Counted from the first letter of the stretch, positions 43,782-53,466 are shown. The stretch: DNA of 64,000 nt from Burkholderiaceae bacterium 26 (GCA_000955795.1 JYOB01000004.1:1-64000), one strand, 5' to 3'. The notes: generated by a model from the sequence alone, not told the origin. Translations and numbers: made by a program.

Positions 43782-45215
43782 GTGCAAAACAGCGCGGTCA
43801 AGCAAGGAACCCCTGACCATTTGGAGGGAGCCAAGTCCGCCGTGCGGTCATCAACACGGCGCAATCGGGAACAGCGCATTCGCGAGATCATCGATACCGC
43901 GCGCCAGGTCTTTCAAGAAGACGGCTATGCCGGATTCGCAATACGCCGTGTAGCGGATCGCATGGGCATCACCCATGGAAATCTGCAGTATTACTTTCGA
44001 ACGACAGAAGAATTGCTTCGCACGGTGCTCCCGGCCTATATGAGCCAGGTCATGGAGGACTACACAGCGATTGCGAGTCGTCCGGGCACGGGGGCGGCAC
44101 AACGTTGCTCCGCGCTGATCAATCGCATCTTCCAGAACATCAACGAAACCGATCTGCCGAAATTCATGGTGGAGATCTGGGCATTCGCTTCGCATGAAGC
44201 CTTTGTCGCAGAACTGCTCGACGATATGCAGGCGCGTTTTCGAGAGATCTTTGCGAAGTTGTTGTCGGAACTCCACCCCACGTTGAGTCACGAAGAATGT
44301 CTGGTGCGTGCCGCCGTGATCGGCGCGCAGATGGACGGCATGACGCTATTCGCATCCCACGGCGATTACCCGGGAAGAGACTATGTCGAGCTCGCTCGTG
44401 TTGCGAAGCGCGCCGTCAAGATGGTCGTGAGTGCTTCAGCCGCAACGCTGCAGAGCGAGGTACCTCTTCGTCGTCCACGCACACTGCACGACGGTAGCGA
44501 TGCCCGTGTCAGCGTGTTTGGATCTGACGGGTACCTGCAGCCGGCCCTACTGGAATTGCGCACGCGTCAGTCGACTCAAGACAGCTTCCATTACCGGCCG
44601 ACAGCCCAGGGCAAACGCAGAGAGCTCAAGATCAACGAGATCATCTCCACCGCCGCCAACCTGCTGGCGACGGAAGGCTATGCAAATTTCACCCTGGCAC
44701 GGGTGGCAAGAGAACTTGGCACCCTGCCATCGGCGCTTCAGAACTATTTCCCGACCCATGACGATTTGCTCCGTTCGACAATGGAAGCGGTTGGGCAGGC
44801 TTATCTGGACCGTTACTCGGAGATCGGCAAACCGAGCGGCAAACCGGCGCTGGAGCGCATGCTCGAAATTGCCGCAGAAAACTTCGAGGAAACCTGTGTT
44901 CCTGCGGTGCAGCAGCTGTGGTCGGAGATGTGGGCGCTGGCCCAGCATTCGGATATCACGCGTGAAAAGGTGAGAAGCGGCTATGCCGCCTACCGGGTGG
45001 TCTGGGCCGACCTCATCCGGGAAGTCGACGCGACAGCAACCGCGCGGGAATGCCTCGCTCGCGCAACGCTCATCACAGCACTGCTGGACGGCGTCACGGT
45101 GCTGAGGTTTGACGCCCAGCATCAATCGGTGAGCGAGGACCGCGCGTTCGAACTGGTCATGGTGATGACCGCGCTCATCGCGCAAGGGCGGATCGCTCCC
45201 AACGACGTTCTGTAA
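43782..45215 (+). CDS. Fused double TetR-family regulator
   Basis: 477 residues from the GTG at 43782 (ribosome site GGGAGA). It contains two complete TetR units in one chain: helix-turn-helix 1 at about 34-78 (IIDTARQVFQEDGYAGFA, MGITHGNLQYYFRTTEE), ligand domain to about 225, a linker rich in Arg and Ser, helix-turn-helix 2 at about 284-330 (IISTAANLLATEGYANFT, LGTLPSALQNYFPTHDD) and a second ligand domain. A normal TetR protein is about 200 residues. It faces operon B and is the only regulator inside the four-operon set, so it is the best candidate to bind the shared repeats. Confidence 0.85.
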   Translation: MQNSAVKQGTPDHLEGAKSAVRSSTRRNREQRIREIIDTARQVFQEDGYAGFAIRRVADRMGITHGNLQYYFRTTEELLRTVLPAYMSQVMEDYTAIASRPGTGAAQRCSALINRIFQNINETDLPKFMVEIWAFASHEAFVAELLDDMQARFREIFAKLLSELHPTLSHEECLVRAAVIGAQMDGMTLFASHGDYPGRDYVELARVAKRAVKMVVSASAATLQSEVPLRRPRTLHDGSDARVSVFGSDGYLQPALLELRTRQSTQDSFHYRPTAQGKRRELKINEIISTAANLLATEGYANFTLARVARELGTLPSALQNYFPTHDDLLRSTMEAVGQAYLDRYSEIGKPSGKPALERMLEIAAENFEETCVPAVQQLWSEMWALAQHSDITREKVRSGYAAYRVVWADLIREVDATATARECLARATLITALLDGVTVLRFDAQHQSVSEDRAFELVMVMTALIAQGRIAPNDVL

Positions 45216-45223
45216 AGCAAGAC

Positions 45224-45252
45224 AAAAAAAGATGCCGTGCTGCCACGGCATC
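45224..45252 (-). terminator. Terminator of operon C
   Basis: GATGCCGTG-N4-CACGGCATC, a 9-bp perfect stem followed on the minus strand by seven T residues. It lies about 140 bases after the last gene of operon C and just after the double TetR stop. Confidence 0.8.
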
Positions 45253-45392
45253 AAAAGACCCCAGAGGAGACCAAAGCTAGGATCTAGGAGACGTCACCAG
45301 CGTACGTTTTCAATCCCATCGGATTACTGTGTTCGCTGGTTTAAAGGGGCTTGGCGATGGCCCACGCCGCCGAGACGACGACTTTGCTTGCC

Positions 45393-46223
45393 TCACCGCA
45401 CCTGCGTGCAGTAAGGCGCCCGGAACGGCTCGCCCGGGGTCAGCGACGGATCGTTGAGATTGCTGATGTCGTAGCCGTAGTTGCATCCCCCGGTTGGCAG
45501 GGGTCGGTAAAACAGCTTGTCGCCGTAGAACCGGTAAACCAGCGTATGGCGATCCGGGCAATCCGGGGTCACGGGCGCACCGCCGTGCAGTGAGCCCGAG
45601 TGGAACAACAGCGCATCGCCCTGCTCCAGATCCCAGGAGACAACGTCCCACGAGGCTGGGTCTTTTGCACGGTCGGCTTCAATGTTGGGCAGTAGAGGCC
45701 AATCGGTGTTGGCCCACAGCGGCTTGGTGTGATCGTTAGGGTCGTTGTAGGAGGTACCGTTGTACTGCGCTCCAAGGTGAGAGCCTCGCACGACCTCTAA
45801 CGCATTCTTGCGGGGAATCTTCTCAAAGCACGTCCAGATGTTGAGCAACTGCGGCCCGCTGAACGGATAGTACGAAGTGTCCTGGTGCCACGGTGATCGG
45901 CCGGCCCTGCCGCCCTTCTTGATGAAGAGCTCCTCGCCGATGAACCACACATGCTCGGAATCCCAGAGCGACGCTACAAATTCATCGAGCCCCAACGCTT
46001 TGACCGTCGCAACGTGTACATCACGGTTGTCAAAGTTGCCGTAGTCGTTGAAATGCTCATCCGGCGTGCCTGCAAAGGCGTAGCCGTGCTGCGGGCTGGG
46101 GTGGGCAATCCCGTAATCGAACGCCTCGCGCATCCGCTTAAGGCGCTCGGGGGAAAACAGGCCCCGGGCGACGGTAGCGCCATCGCGCGCCAGCTCCAGC
46201 TTCATCTGCTCTGTCACATGCAT
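45393..46223 (-). CDS. Phytanoyl-CoA-dioxygenase-family protein (second PhyH)
   Basis: 276 residues. Metal ligands HQD in SPWHQDTSYY (near 112) and distal His in SLHGGAPV (near 217), with the 2-oxoglutarate Arg in DRHTLVYRFYGDK. Only distantly similar to the PhyH protein of operon B, so not a recent duplicate. Last gene of operon C; a likely hydroxylase for the regulon's substrate. Confidence 0.82.
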   Translation of the reverse strand: MHVTEQMKLELARDGATVARGLFSPERLKRMREAFDYGIAHPSPQHGYAFAGTPDEHFNDYGNFDNRDVHVATVKALGLDEFVASLWDSEHVWFIGEELFIKKGGRAGRSPWHQDTSYYPFSGPQLLNIWTCFEKIPRKNALEVVRGSHLGAQYNGTSYNDPNDHTKPLWANTDWPLLPNIEADRAKDPASWDVVSWDLEQGDALLFHSGSLHGGAPVTPDCPDRHTLVYRFYGDKLFYRPLPTGGCNYGYDISNLNDPSLTPGEPFRAPYCTQVR

Positions 46224-46310
46224 GTGAACCCCTTCTTCCCTCGTTGCATAACGAACCCGTCTCGACGATGTCGGGAGACACGGGGAGACGTGTGTGCGCT
46301 TTAACTGGCC

Positions 46311-47282
46311 TCAGAGCCCGGCAAGCACGCCCTCTTTCGAAAACAGAATCGGCTTGCCACCCGCATCGATTACAGCGGCGGTGAGTGCTGCGCGGTCTTC
46401 ACGCTGTGCCGCTGCGAGCGGCGCGCCGTCTTCACGCTGCTTGAGCACGAGCCCATCCAGCCCGACCGCAACGAACCCGTTACCCGACGCTACAAGACCG
46501 GTGATCGAACTCTTCGTCTCCGCCCTCAACGGTTGCCAGGTCGCCCCACCATCGCTGCTCTGGAACAGACTGCCGAGCAGACCCCCCACCACAACCCGTC
46601 CATCTGGCATGGCCACACCCGACCACAGCGAACCCTTGCCGCCCGTTGCGAGGTAATCCCAAGTGGCGCCGCCATCGGCCGACTTGAGCACCGTCCCCTG
46701 CTCGGCCGAGATGTAGAACGCGCCCTTGCCATCCGCAAACACGCGGTACAGGTTGCGGTCGGCCTTGCCGCCCCAGGGGGGTTTCGGCAGCGTCGTCTTG
46801 GTCCACGTCTTTCCGCCGTCATGGGTCTGCAGCATCAAAGACCACAGCCCAACCGCAATGCCATCCTGGTCGTTCGTAAAAAGCACCGAGAACAGCGGCT
46901 GATCGACGGCCGTGTCCATGCGCTGCCTTTGCCACGTCTCACCGCCATCGCTCGTCGCGAGAATCACGCCCCACTGACCGACTACCCAGCCGTGCTGTTC
47001 ATCGGCAAAGGAGACAGCGGATAGCGTGGCGGACACTGGAACCGAGCGTGCCTGCCGATACGTCTTGCCTTCGTCGTCGGAGAGCAGAACGATGCCGTGC
47101 TCGCCCACGGCGACGATGCGTTTGCCGGCGCGCGTGGCGTCCAGCAGCATGCGGTGCGTCGGCGCGGGCCACATATGCGCGGGCTTGACGCTCCAGGTGG
47201 CGACCGTGCCTTCGGCGGGCGGTTGTGCAAACACTGCGGCAGCCGCGCACAGCGTGATGCTGGTAAGGATCGTTTTCATCAT
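46311..47282 (-). CDS. Exported YCF48/BNR-repeat beta-propeller protein
   Basis: 323 residues with a signal peptide (ILTSITLCAAAAVFA). Repeated blades carry SDDEGKTY, TSDGGETWQR, THDGGKTWTK, SADGGATWDY and SSDGGATWQP, the Asp-box pattern of YCF48-like or sialidase-type propellers. Genes of this type often accompany MMPL transporters with DUF1302 and DUF1329 proteins; it ends 13 bases before the MMPL gene's end region on the same strand and may serve as periplasmic partner. Confidence 0.85.
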   Translation of the reverse strand: MMKTILTSITLCAAAAVFAQPPAEGTVATWSVKPAHMWPAPTHRMLLDATRAGKRIVAVGEHGIVLLSDDEGKTYRQARSVPVSATLSAVSFADEQHGWVVGQWGVILATSDGGETWQRQRMDTAVDQPLFSVLFTNDQDGIAVGLWSLMLQTHDGGKTWTKTTLPKPPWGGKADRNLYRVFADGKGAFYISAEQGTVLKSADGGATWDYLATGGKGSLWSGVAMPDGRVVVGGLLGSLFQSSDGGATWQPLRAETKSSITGLVASGNGFVAVGLDGLVLKQREDGAPLAAAQREDRAALTAAVIDAGGKPILFSKEGVLAGL

Positions 47283-47295
47283 GGCTGTCTCTCGT

Positions 47296-49656
47296 TCAGT
47301 GGCTCAGCAGGCCCGGCGCACGCGCAGGCTTGCGCCGGGGGAACCAGCGCTCCAGCACCGAGGCCAGCGCCGGCAGCGCGGTCATCGCCATCACCAGGTT
47401 CACGATGAACATGAAGGCAAGCAGCTTGCCCATGTCGGCCTGGAACTTGAGCGCCGAGAAGCTCCACGTCGCCACACCAACGGCCAGCGTGATGGCAGTG
47501 AAGATCGTCGCCACGCACTCGAACTCCAGCGCGCGCTCCATCGCCCGTTCAATCGGATCACCTTCGGCCAAGTGCCGCTGCAGGCGGTTGTAGATGTACA
47601 GCGCGTAGTCCACGCCGATGCCGACAGCCAGCACCATCACCGGCAGCGTTGCCACGGTCAGGCCGATCTTGAGTTCCTTCATGAACCAGTAGCCGATGAA
47701 GGTGGCGACCGTCAACGGCACGCAGCAGGCCAGCATCGAGCGCCAGTCGCGGTAAGCCAGGAACACGAGGATCACGATGGCGGCGTACACGTACAGCATC
47801 ATCGGCAGCTCGCTGTGTTCCACCTCGTCATTTGTGGCGGCCAGCACGCCGGCATTGCCCGCTGCGAGACGGATCTTGATGCCTGGGAACGGATGCGATG
47901 CGCGATATTGCTTGATGTCGTCCAGGATCCGGTTGATCGTCGTCGCCTTGTGATCGGTCAGGTACAGGTGGACTGCCGTCATGCTGCAATCCGCCGTCAT
48001 GAAGCCTTTCAGGCGCGCCACATCGACCGACACCGCGCCGTAGTTCTCGGGGTCGATCGGCACGACGTTCATCTTTGGATAGTCTTCGTTGTAGCCCGCG
48101 TTGTAGGTGCGCAGCATCCCCGAGTACGACTGGGCGGACACCACGCCCGGCTCGGTGCGCATGGCGGCTGTAAACTCGTCCTCATACAGGCCGACCGCCG
48201 GGTTGTCGCACGCCTTGCCGGTCGACTCGATCGCCACCGACAGCCAGTCCAACCCCATGTCGTAATTACCGGCAATCGACGTCGCATCCCGGTTGAAGCG
48301 CGCTTCCTCGCGCAACTCAGGCGCACCCGGCTGCAGCGTGCCGATCACACGGTCACGGCTTTGCCAGACCGCCAGCCCAAACACCACCAACGTGATCAAC
48401 AGCGTGACGCCGGCGTACTTTGGCTGCGCCACCTTGGACAGCGGGCGCAGGACGGCCGAGCGCCAAGCCGCACGCTTGAGTGCGCTCTGCGCGTAGGCTT
48501 GCGTGAAGTTGAAGCAAGAGGCGGCCACCGGCAGCAGGATCAGGTTCGTCACGATCTTGTAGGCCACGCCCAGCGAGGCCGTAATGGCCAGCTCCCGCAC
48601 CATCGGAATCGGGATCAGCAGCAGCGTGATGAACGACACGAATGCCGTGACGAGAGCCAGCACACCCGGGATCAGCAGACCGCTGAAGCTGTGGCGTGCG
48701 GCGTCGTACGAGCTATTGCCGCGGGCAATCTCGCGCACGATGAAGTTGACCTGCTGCACGCCGTGCGACACCCCGATGGCAAAGACCAGGAACGGCACTA
48801 GCACCGCGAGCGGATCCAGCCCGAAGCCCAGCAGCCGCAGCGTGCCGAACTGCCAGACGAGTGAACTCAACGAGCACACAATCAGCAGCACCGTGAAGCG
48901 CACCGAATGGCAGTACCAGTACACCGAGAGGGCCGTCAGCAGCAGCGCGATCGCGCAGAAGACGAGCACGCCCTTGGCGCCATCGGCAATGTCACCGATC
49001 TGCTTGGCGAAGCCGATGATCTGGACCTCGTAGCCGGCGTCTTCAAAAGGCTTGCGGATCTTGTCTTCAAGCGTGTGGTTGAACGCCACGTAGTCGAGCA
49101 CCTTGCCAGCACTGTCGCGCTCGTTCAGCTCCGCGGTGATCATCGCGCTGTCTTCGTTGTGCGAGACGAGCGTGCCCACGTAGCCGCCGAGCGCGGTCGC
49201 GCGACGAATGTTAGAAACGACTTCAGGCGTGAGCTGATCCGGCGTGATGTTGCCCGAGATGATCGGCTCGGCGCGAAAGCCTTCTTCGGTGATCTCGTTG
49301 ACGAACGCGTTGGGCGTCCACAGCGAGCGCACACCGATGCGGTCAACGCTCGGCAGGTAAATCACCGCCTGGGTCACGTTGTACAACCGTGTGAGCCCCT
49401 CGGGCGTCCAGATCGAACCCTTCTTCGCGCGTACCACCACTGTGATGCGATTGGCCCCGAGCAGGTCGTTCCGGTATTTCTGGAACGTCTTGATGTACTC
49501 ATGGCCGATCGGCATCTGCTTCTCGAAGCCCGCATCCATGCGCAGTTGCACGGCAAACACGGCCATTCCTGCAGTGAATAGGCCAATCACCGCGAGCACG
49601 ACCGCGCGGTGACCGAAGAAGGCTTTTTCCAGCCCCGCAACAAGACGATTCAACAC
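47296..49656 (-). CDS. MMPL/RND-superfamily transporter
   Basis: 786 residues with about 12 transmembrane segments in two repeats: helix at 17-35, a large periplasmic loop, helices at 225-400, a second loop and helices at 620-770 (YALYIYNRLQRHLAEGD follows one). This shorter RND type transports lipids and hydrophobic molecules, and is placed here with outer-membrane type DUF1302 and DUF1329 proteins. Direction (uptake or export) cannot be told. Confidence 0.87.
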   Translation of the reverse strand: MLNRLVAGLEKAFFGHRAVVLAVIGLFTAGMAVFAVQLRMDAGFEKQMPIGHEYIKTFQKYRNDLLGANRITVVVRAKKGSIWTPEGLTRLYNVTQAVIYLPSVDRIGVRSLWTPNAFVNEITEEGFRAEPIISGNITPDQLTPEVVSNIRRATALGGYVGTLVSHNEDSAMITAELNERDSAGKVLDYVAFNHTLEDKIRKPFEDAGYEVQIIGFAKQIGDIADGAKGVLVFCAIALLLTALSVYWYCHSVRFTVLLIVCSLSSLVWQFGTLRLLGFGLDPLAVLVPFLVFAIGVSHGVQQVNFIVREIARGNSSYDAARHSFSGLLIPGVLALVTAFVSFITLLLIPIPMVRELAITASLGVAYKIVTNLILLPVAASCFNFTQAYAQSALKRAAWRSAVLRPLSKVAQPKYAGVTLLITLVVFGLAVWQSRDRVIGTLQPGAPELREEARFNRDATSIAGNYDMGLDWLSVAIESTGKACDNPAVGLYEDEFTAAMRTEPGVVSAQSYSGMLRTYNAGYNEDYPKMNVVPIDPENYGAVSVDVARLKGFMTADCSMTAVHLYLTDHKATTINRILDDIKQYRASHPFPGIKIRLAAGNAGVLAATNDEVEHSELPMMLYVYAAIVILVFLAYRDWRSMLACCVPLTVATFIGYWFMKELKIGLTVATLPVMVLAVGIGVDYALYIYNRLQRHLAEGDPIERAMERALEFECVATIFTAITLAVGVATWSFSALKFQADMGKLLAFMFIVNLVMAMTALPALASVLERWFPRRKPARAPGLLSH

Positions 49657-49719
49657 GACACTACCCCTTCAAGTATTCCTGGCGGCGCACCGCGTGCGCC
49701 GCGCCCTGACACGAGCGCG

Positions 49720-51555
49720 TCAGAAGTTGCGCGTGACGAATGCGCCGATGAAGTTTCGATCCGAATACGGATTGCCCACCGTGTTATGGCCACCCCAGAA
49801 CGCCGTGAAGTTGATGCCCGCTTGCCAGACCGTCGGGTTCTGGTTGAACAGCACATAGAAGTTGGCCGACTTCGCGCCCTGCATGTAGTTGGCATTGAAC
49901 GTCGGGGTGTAGCCGTACAGGCCCGCGTTGAACGTCACACCCGGAGTGACCTGCCAGCCTGGGACCAACGTGCCGTCATACGTCCAATTGAAGTCGACCG
50001 TCACACCGCCCGAGGCTGCCGTACCCTGCCGCATGCCGATCGGGTAGCCCGTGCCCGAGTTGTTGTTCAGCCACGTCAGGTAGCCAGCCTGCGGCGCCTG
50101 CATGACCTGCACGCCGTTGACGGTGCGTGTCACGCTGCCGCCCAGGCCGGGGTAATAGACCATCGTCGCTTCTGCGGTCAGCGAGGCCGAGTCTGCCCCG
50201 ATCATCTTGAGGAACGGATACTCGCTGCGGGTGAGCGCCAGAATGCCGTTGATGCCAAACTGCAGCTTCTTGCGATCGACCCACTGCTGGCAGTCGACAC
50301 CGGCCGGGTTCACGTTCAGGTCCATCGGGCCGCCCGCGCCGTAGCAGCCCGAGAGCGCCACCGCGTCACGCGGGCGATACGACAGTTCCGTCCCCACCGC
50401 CCAGGGTCCGACGGGGAAGTTCGCGCTGATCCCAAACAGCTGACGATTCTGCTGATACGACCACTGCGCCGTGTTGTTGGCGAACGAGGTCAATACGGGC
50501 GACTTGTCGGTGTAGTTCTCGTAATAGAAGGCGAAGTTCGCGTCGATGGAGGTCGGCACATAGTTGAGCTTCACACCGAACTGCGGCTTGTACTTCGAAG
50601 GCAGCTTGTTGGAGACCGGCAGCCCGATCGAGAACGACGGGGGGCCAGCGAAGTCGCCATTGACCAAGCCGTTGTTGATCGCCGCAATGGTGCCCGGGTC
50701 GTGACTGTTCAAACCGTTCTGGCCCGCCACCGTACCCGCGCTCGGGCCGTTCGCGTTGAAATTGGTCGTGTTCACGGTGAAGGGCTCAGCACCACGGCCC
50801 ACAGCGTTGGACGCCGACCAGAAGGAGCCAACCGGCGGCATGCGGTTGCCGTTCCAGATGAACTGGTAATAAGCCTCGGTGCTGAGGCCATGCGAGAGAT
50901 TCGTGGCAAAGCTCACCATCGGCGCAGGTAGCAGCGCCTGCTTGAGCTGCGAGCCCGGAATCAGGAGCTTCTGGACATCGAGCGAGTTGGTGGCGTTGAT
51001 GCCGCCCATGGCAAACATGCTCTCGCCCCAGTTGATGACCTGGTTGCCGATACGGACGTGGGCGTTCTGATCCGCCACGGTAAAGTCCTTCTGCGCCCAT
51101 AGATCAAGCACGTGCGCGTCATAAACCACCTGCGCCCTCGCATCACTCGACAGCGGCGTGCGCTCGGTGTTCTTGGCCATGAAGTCGTACATGCCCGTGC
51201 CGCGCGCCATGAACTTCAACCCCTCGCTGGGCATCGTCAACAGCAATTCGCTGGTCGCGCTCAGGTACGTGCTGTAGGGCTTCCATCGGCGATAGTTCAA
51301 ATCGCCGTTGTCGCCGGCACCCCACTGGTCAGTGTTGGCCGCAGCGCCGCAGCCGTTTGCGTTCGGATCGCCCGTGAGCGCACAGCTCGGACTTTTTGTC
51401 CGCGTTGCCACACCGGCTGTGATGTTGCTCACCAGCGAGCCTTTCACCGCGTCGTCCGTGCCCATCGTGAAGTCGTAGGCCTGCGCTGCAGACGTTGTTG
51501 CTGCCAGCACGGCGAGCGAAATCGCTGTCCGCGTGGACATCTTCTTGGTATTCAT
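49720..51555 (-). CDS. DUF1302-family outer-membrane protein
   Basis: 611 residues from the ATG of MNTKKMSTRTAISLAVL (ribosome site GGAGGA). Signal peptide ends near AQA (about 27). The mature protein is rich in aromatic beta strands (QLFGISANFPVGPWAVGTEL, ITLTRSEYPFLKMIG region) and ends in Phe (TRNF), typical of barrels in the outer membrane. Contains NWGESMFAMGGINATN. Likely entry pore for a hydrophobic substrate. Confidence 0.83.
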   Translation of the reverse strand: MNTKKMSTRTAISLAVLAATTSAAQAYDFTMGTDDAVKGSLVSNITAGVATRTKSPSCALTGDPNANGCGAAANTDQWGAGDNGDLNYRRWKPYSTYLSATSELLLTMPSEGLKFMARGTGMYDFMAKNTERTPLSSDARAQVVYDAHVLDLWAQKDFTVADQNAHVRIGNQVINWGESMFAMGGINATNSLDVQKLLIPGSQLKQALLPAPMVSFATNLSHGLSTEAYYQFIWNGNRMPPVGSFWSASNAVGRGAEPFTVNTTNFNANGPSAGTVAGQNGLNSHDPGTIAAINNGLVNGDFAGPPSFSIGLPVSNKLPSKYKPQFGVKLNYVPTSIDANFAFYYENYTDKSPVLTSFANNTAQWSYQQNRQLFGISANFPVGPWAVGTELSYRPRDAVALSGCYGAGGPMDLNVNPAGVDCQQWVDRKKLQFGINGILALTRSEYPFLKMIGADSASLTAEATMVYYPGLGGSVTRTVNGVQVMQAPQAGYLTWLNNNSGTGYPIGMRQGTAASGGVTVDFNWTYDGTLVPGWQVTPGVTFNAGLYGYTPTFNANYMQGAKSANFYVLFNQNPTVWQAGINFTAFWGGHNTVGNPYSDRNFIGAFVTRNF

Positions 51556-51628
51556 TTTTCCTCCAACCCGTTTTGATACCGGCACGCCCCTCCTCAAGCA
51601 CGTGCCGGCCCCGCTCATGCGGCCACGT

Positions 51629-52996
51629 TCAGCGCTCGCTCACCGCGCGCAGTGTTTCTGCGGTAAAGAAATCCGTCTTGAAGCGCGGATCATTGATCTG
51701 CTCGTACCAATGAATGTCCTTGCCCTGGCCGAACGTCGTTTGATCCATCACGTAACGGCCGTTGCTGAGGTCGTACATCACGAAGGGCATGTTGTCGCAC
51801 GTGCCGCCCAGCTCCCACACCGGAATCGGGTAGCTTTCGCGCACCTTCCACAACTTGCCCTGGGCGTCGTAGTCTTCGCCGACGAGGGCTAGCCAGCTGT
51901 CTTCATCGAGGTAAAAGACCTTCTTGGATGCGACATGGCGCGCGCTCGGCTTGAGCGTGGCCTCGACCACCCAGACGCGGTGCATTTCGTAGCGACGATT
52001 GCTCGAAGCGACGCCGTCTGGCGTAGCAACGTCGTGCAGCTTTTCCTTGAACTTGTACATGCCGAACGCGTTGTACGGCACCAGCAGTTCCTTCTTGCCG
52101 ACGAGCTTCCAGTTGAAGCGGTCGATGGTGCCGTAGAACATGTTGGCCTCATCGATCAGGTACTGGTTCTCCATGCCGATGACCGGCGCATCGTGCGTAT
52201 AGGCCGGCATGCGGCGCACGCGACGTTGGCCCGGGAAGTAGTAGAACGTCTCAGAGGGTTTGTTGAAGAACTGCCGCTGTACAAAAGCCTGTCCGGCCAG
52301 GGCAGGTGGCGATTCCATCTTGAAGAAGGCCGCGCTGCTGAGTTGATCAACATCCTGCGGCGTCGTCTTGCCCGGCTTGCCCCATGGAAAGAAGGCATGC
52401 TGTGGAGAGATCACGTCGATCCATTCGTTGCTGCCTGGGCGCGGAGAAATCGAGGTGACCATCTTGGGCCACTCCAGACCTTCGCCGTGGTAGCGATACA
52501 TGTAGTTCAAAATCGCTTCAGCGCCGTTCTTGGGCTGCGGGAATACAACACCCGGAAGGGTCGCGGTCTGCAGCTGCTCCCCCGTCGAATCCAGCTTCGC
52601 TCCGGTTAGATTTGCCTTGGAGTTTTGCGCAACAAAGTCGGGCACCTGGCATTCGCGATGCGACGGATACACGTCCATGCGATAGCCCTTCTTCTGCTTG
52701 AGGAGCTGGATCTGACCGGGGGTCAGCTTGTCTGCGTACTTGTCGATGTTCGATGCATCGATTGAATACAGCGGCTTCTCGTTCTTGTGCTTCCAGAAAT
52801 CGCCGCGGTACTTGCCCCACTCCCATCCGGCTTCGGGCGACTGTTTGCCTGCGTAAGCAGGTACCGCACCGTCTTTGCTCGCGGCGCGATCACCGCCCTC
52901 CGGCGTGAGGTCTTCCGCCATGGCGGCGGTGCCGATCACACAACATACTGCGGCCGCGACAGCGGATACGACTTTAATGCGTTGCTTCTTCATCAT
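51629..52996 (-). CDS. DUF1329-family exported protein
   Basis: 455 residues with a signal peptide (VVSAVAAAVCCVIGTAAMA). Contains AILNYMYRYHGEGLEW, YYFPGQRRVRRMPAY and LVPYNAFGMYKFKEKLHD, the features of DUF1329 proteins, which resemble LolB/LolA-like lipid carriers and act in the periplasm or outer-membrane inner face. Next to the DUF1302 gene, a common pair in hydrophobic-compound loci. Confidence 0.85.
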   Translation of the reverse strand: MMKKQRIKVVSAVAAAVCCVIGTAAMAEDLTPEGGDRAASKDGAVPAYAGKQSPEAGWEWGKYRGDFWKHKNEKPLYSIDASNIDKYADKLTPGQIQLLKQKKGYRMDVYPSHRECQVPDFVAQNSKANLTGAKLDSTGEQLQTATLPGVVFPQPKNGAEAILNYMYRYHGEGLEWPKMVTSISPRPGSNEWIDVISPQHAFFPWGKPGKTTPQDVDQLSSAAFFKMESPPALAGQAFVQRQFFNKPSETFYYFPGQRRVRRMPAYTHDAPVIGMENQYLIDEANMFYGTIDRFNWKLVGKKELLVPYNAFGMYKFKEKLHDVATPDGVASSNRRYEMHRVWVVEATLKPSARHVASKKVFYLDEDSWLALVGEDYDAQGKLWKVRESYPIPVWELGGTCDNMPFVMYDLSNGRYVMDQTTFGQGKDIHWYEQINDPRFKTDFFTAETLRAVSER

Positions 52997-53052
52997 GGGC
53001 TCCTTCCAATATCTCTCGCCTTGCAGCCGGCATGTCCGGCCGCCTCAAGCAC

Positions 53053-53466
53053 TCATTCCTCTCCGGATCCGGCCACGGCCATTGCGCGAATCTCGATCAG
53101 CAATCCGGGCAAGGCCAACTGCGTCACCCCCACGGCTGACCACGACGGATAGCGGCTCGGAAAGTACTGATCCTTGACGGCGATAAACGCATCGATGTCG
53201 CCATGCAGGTCCGTGTGAAATGTCGTGAGCTCGACCACATCGACCAGGCTTGCGCCCGCCTCTTCGAGAACGAGCTTCAGGTGTTTGAATGCGATCTGCG
53301 CCTGCGCGTGCATCCCTTCGGCAGGCTTCATGTCGGCGTCCACACCAACCTGGCCAGACACCCACACCATGTCGCCAACGCGCGTTGCCGGCGAGAAGTG
53401 ATACGCGTCGTAGTGCCCTTGAAAAGGGGCCGGGACGATCGATTGACGCTTATTGCTTGCAGCCAT
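53053..53466 (-). CDS. RidA-family protein heading operon C
   Basis: 137 residues from the ATG of MAASNKRQSIVPAPFQGHYD; longer frames upstream are discarded. RidA-fold motifs: GDMVWVSGQVGVDADMK, IAFKHLKLVLEEAGASLVDVVEL, FPSRYPSWSAVGVTQLALPG. RidA proteins hydrolyse imines and enamines to ketones and ammonia. In a regulon with three flavin amine oxidases this gives a clear role: clearing the imine product. First gene after promoter copy C. Confidence 0.85.
   Translation of the reverse strand: MAASNKRQSIVPAPFQGHYDAYHFSPATRVGDMVWVSGQVGVDADMKPAEGMHAQAQIAFKHLKLVLEEAGASLVDVVELTTFHTDLHGDIDAFIAVKDQYFPSRYPSWSAVGVTQLALPGLLIEIRAMAVAGSGEE

Noticed and set aside
47026-48801. 591-codon open frame antisense to the MMPL transporter
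   Set aside because: Arg/His/Gln-rich shadow translation without motifs; the opposite strand has a clear transporter.
49609-50931. 440-codon open frame antisense to the DUF1302 gene
   Set aside because: Repetitive Arg/Val/Asp content, no signal or domain; the outer-membrane protein is on the other strand.
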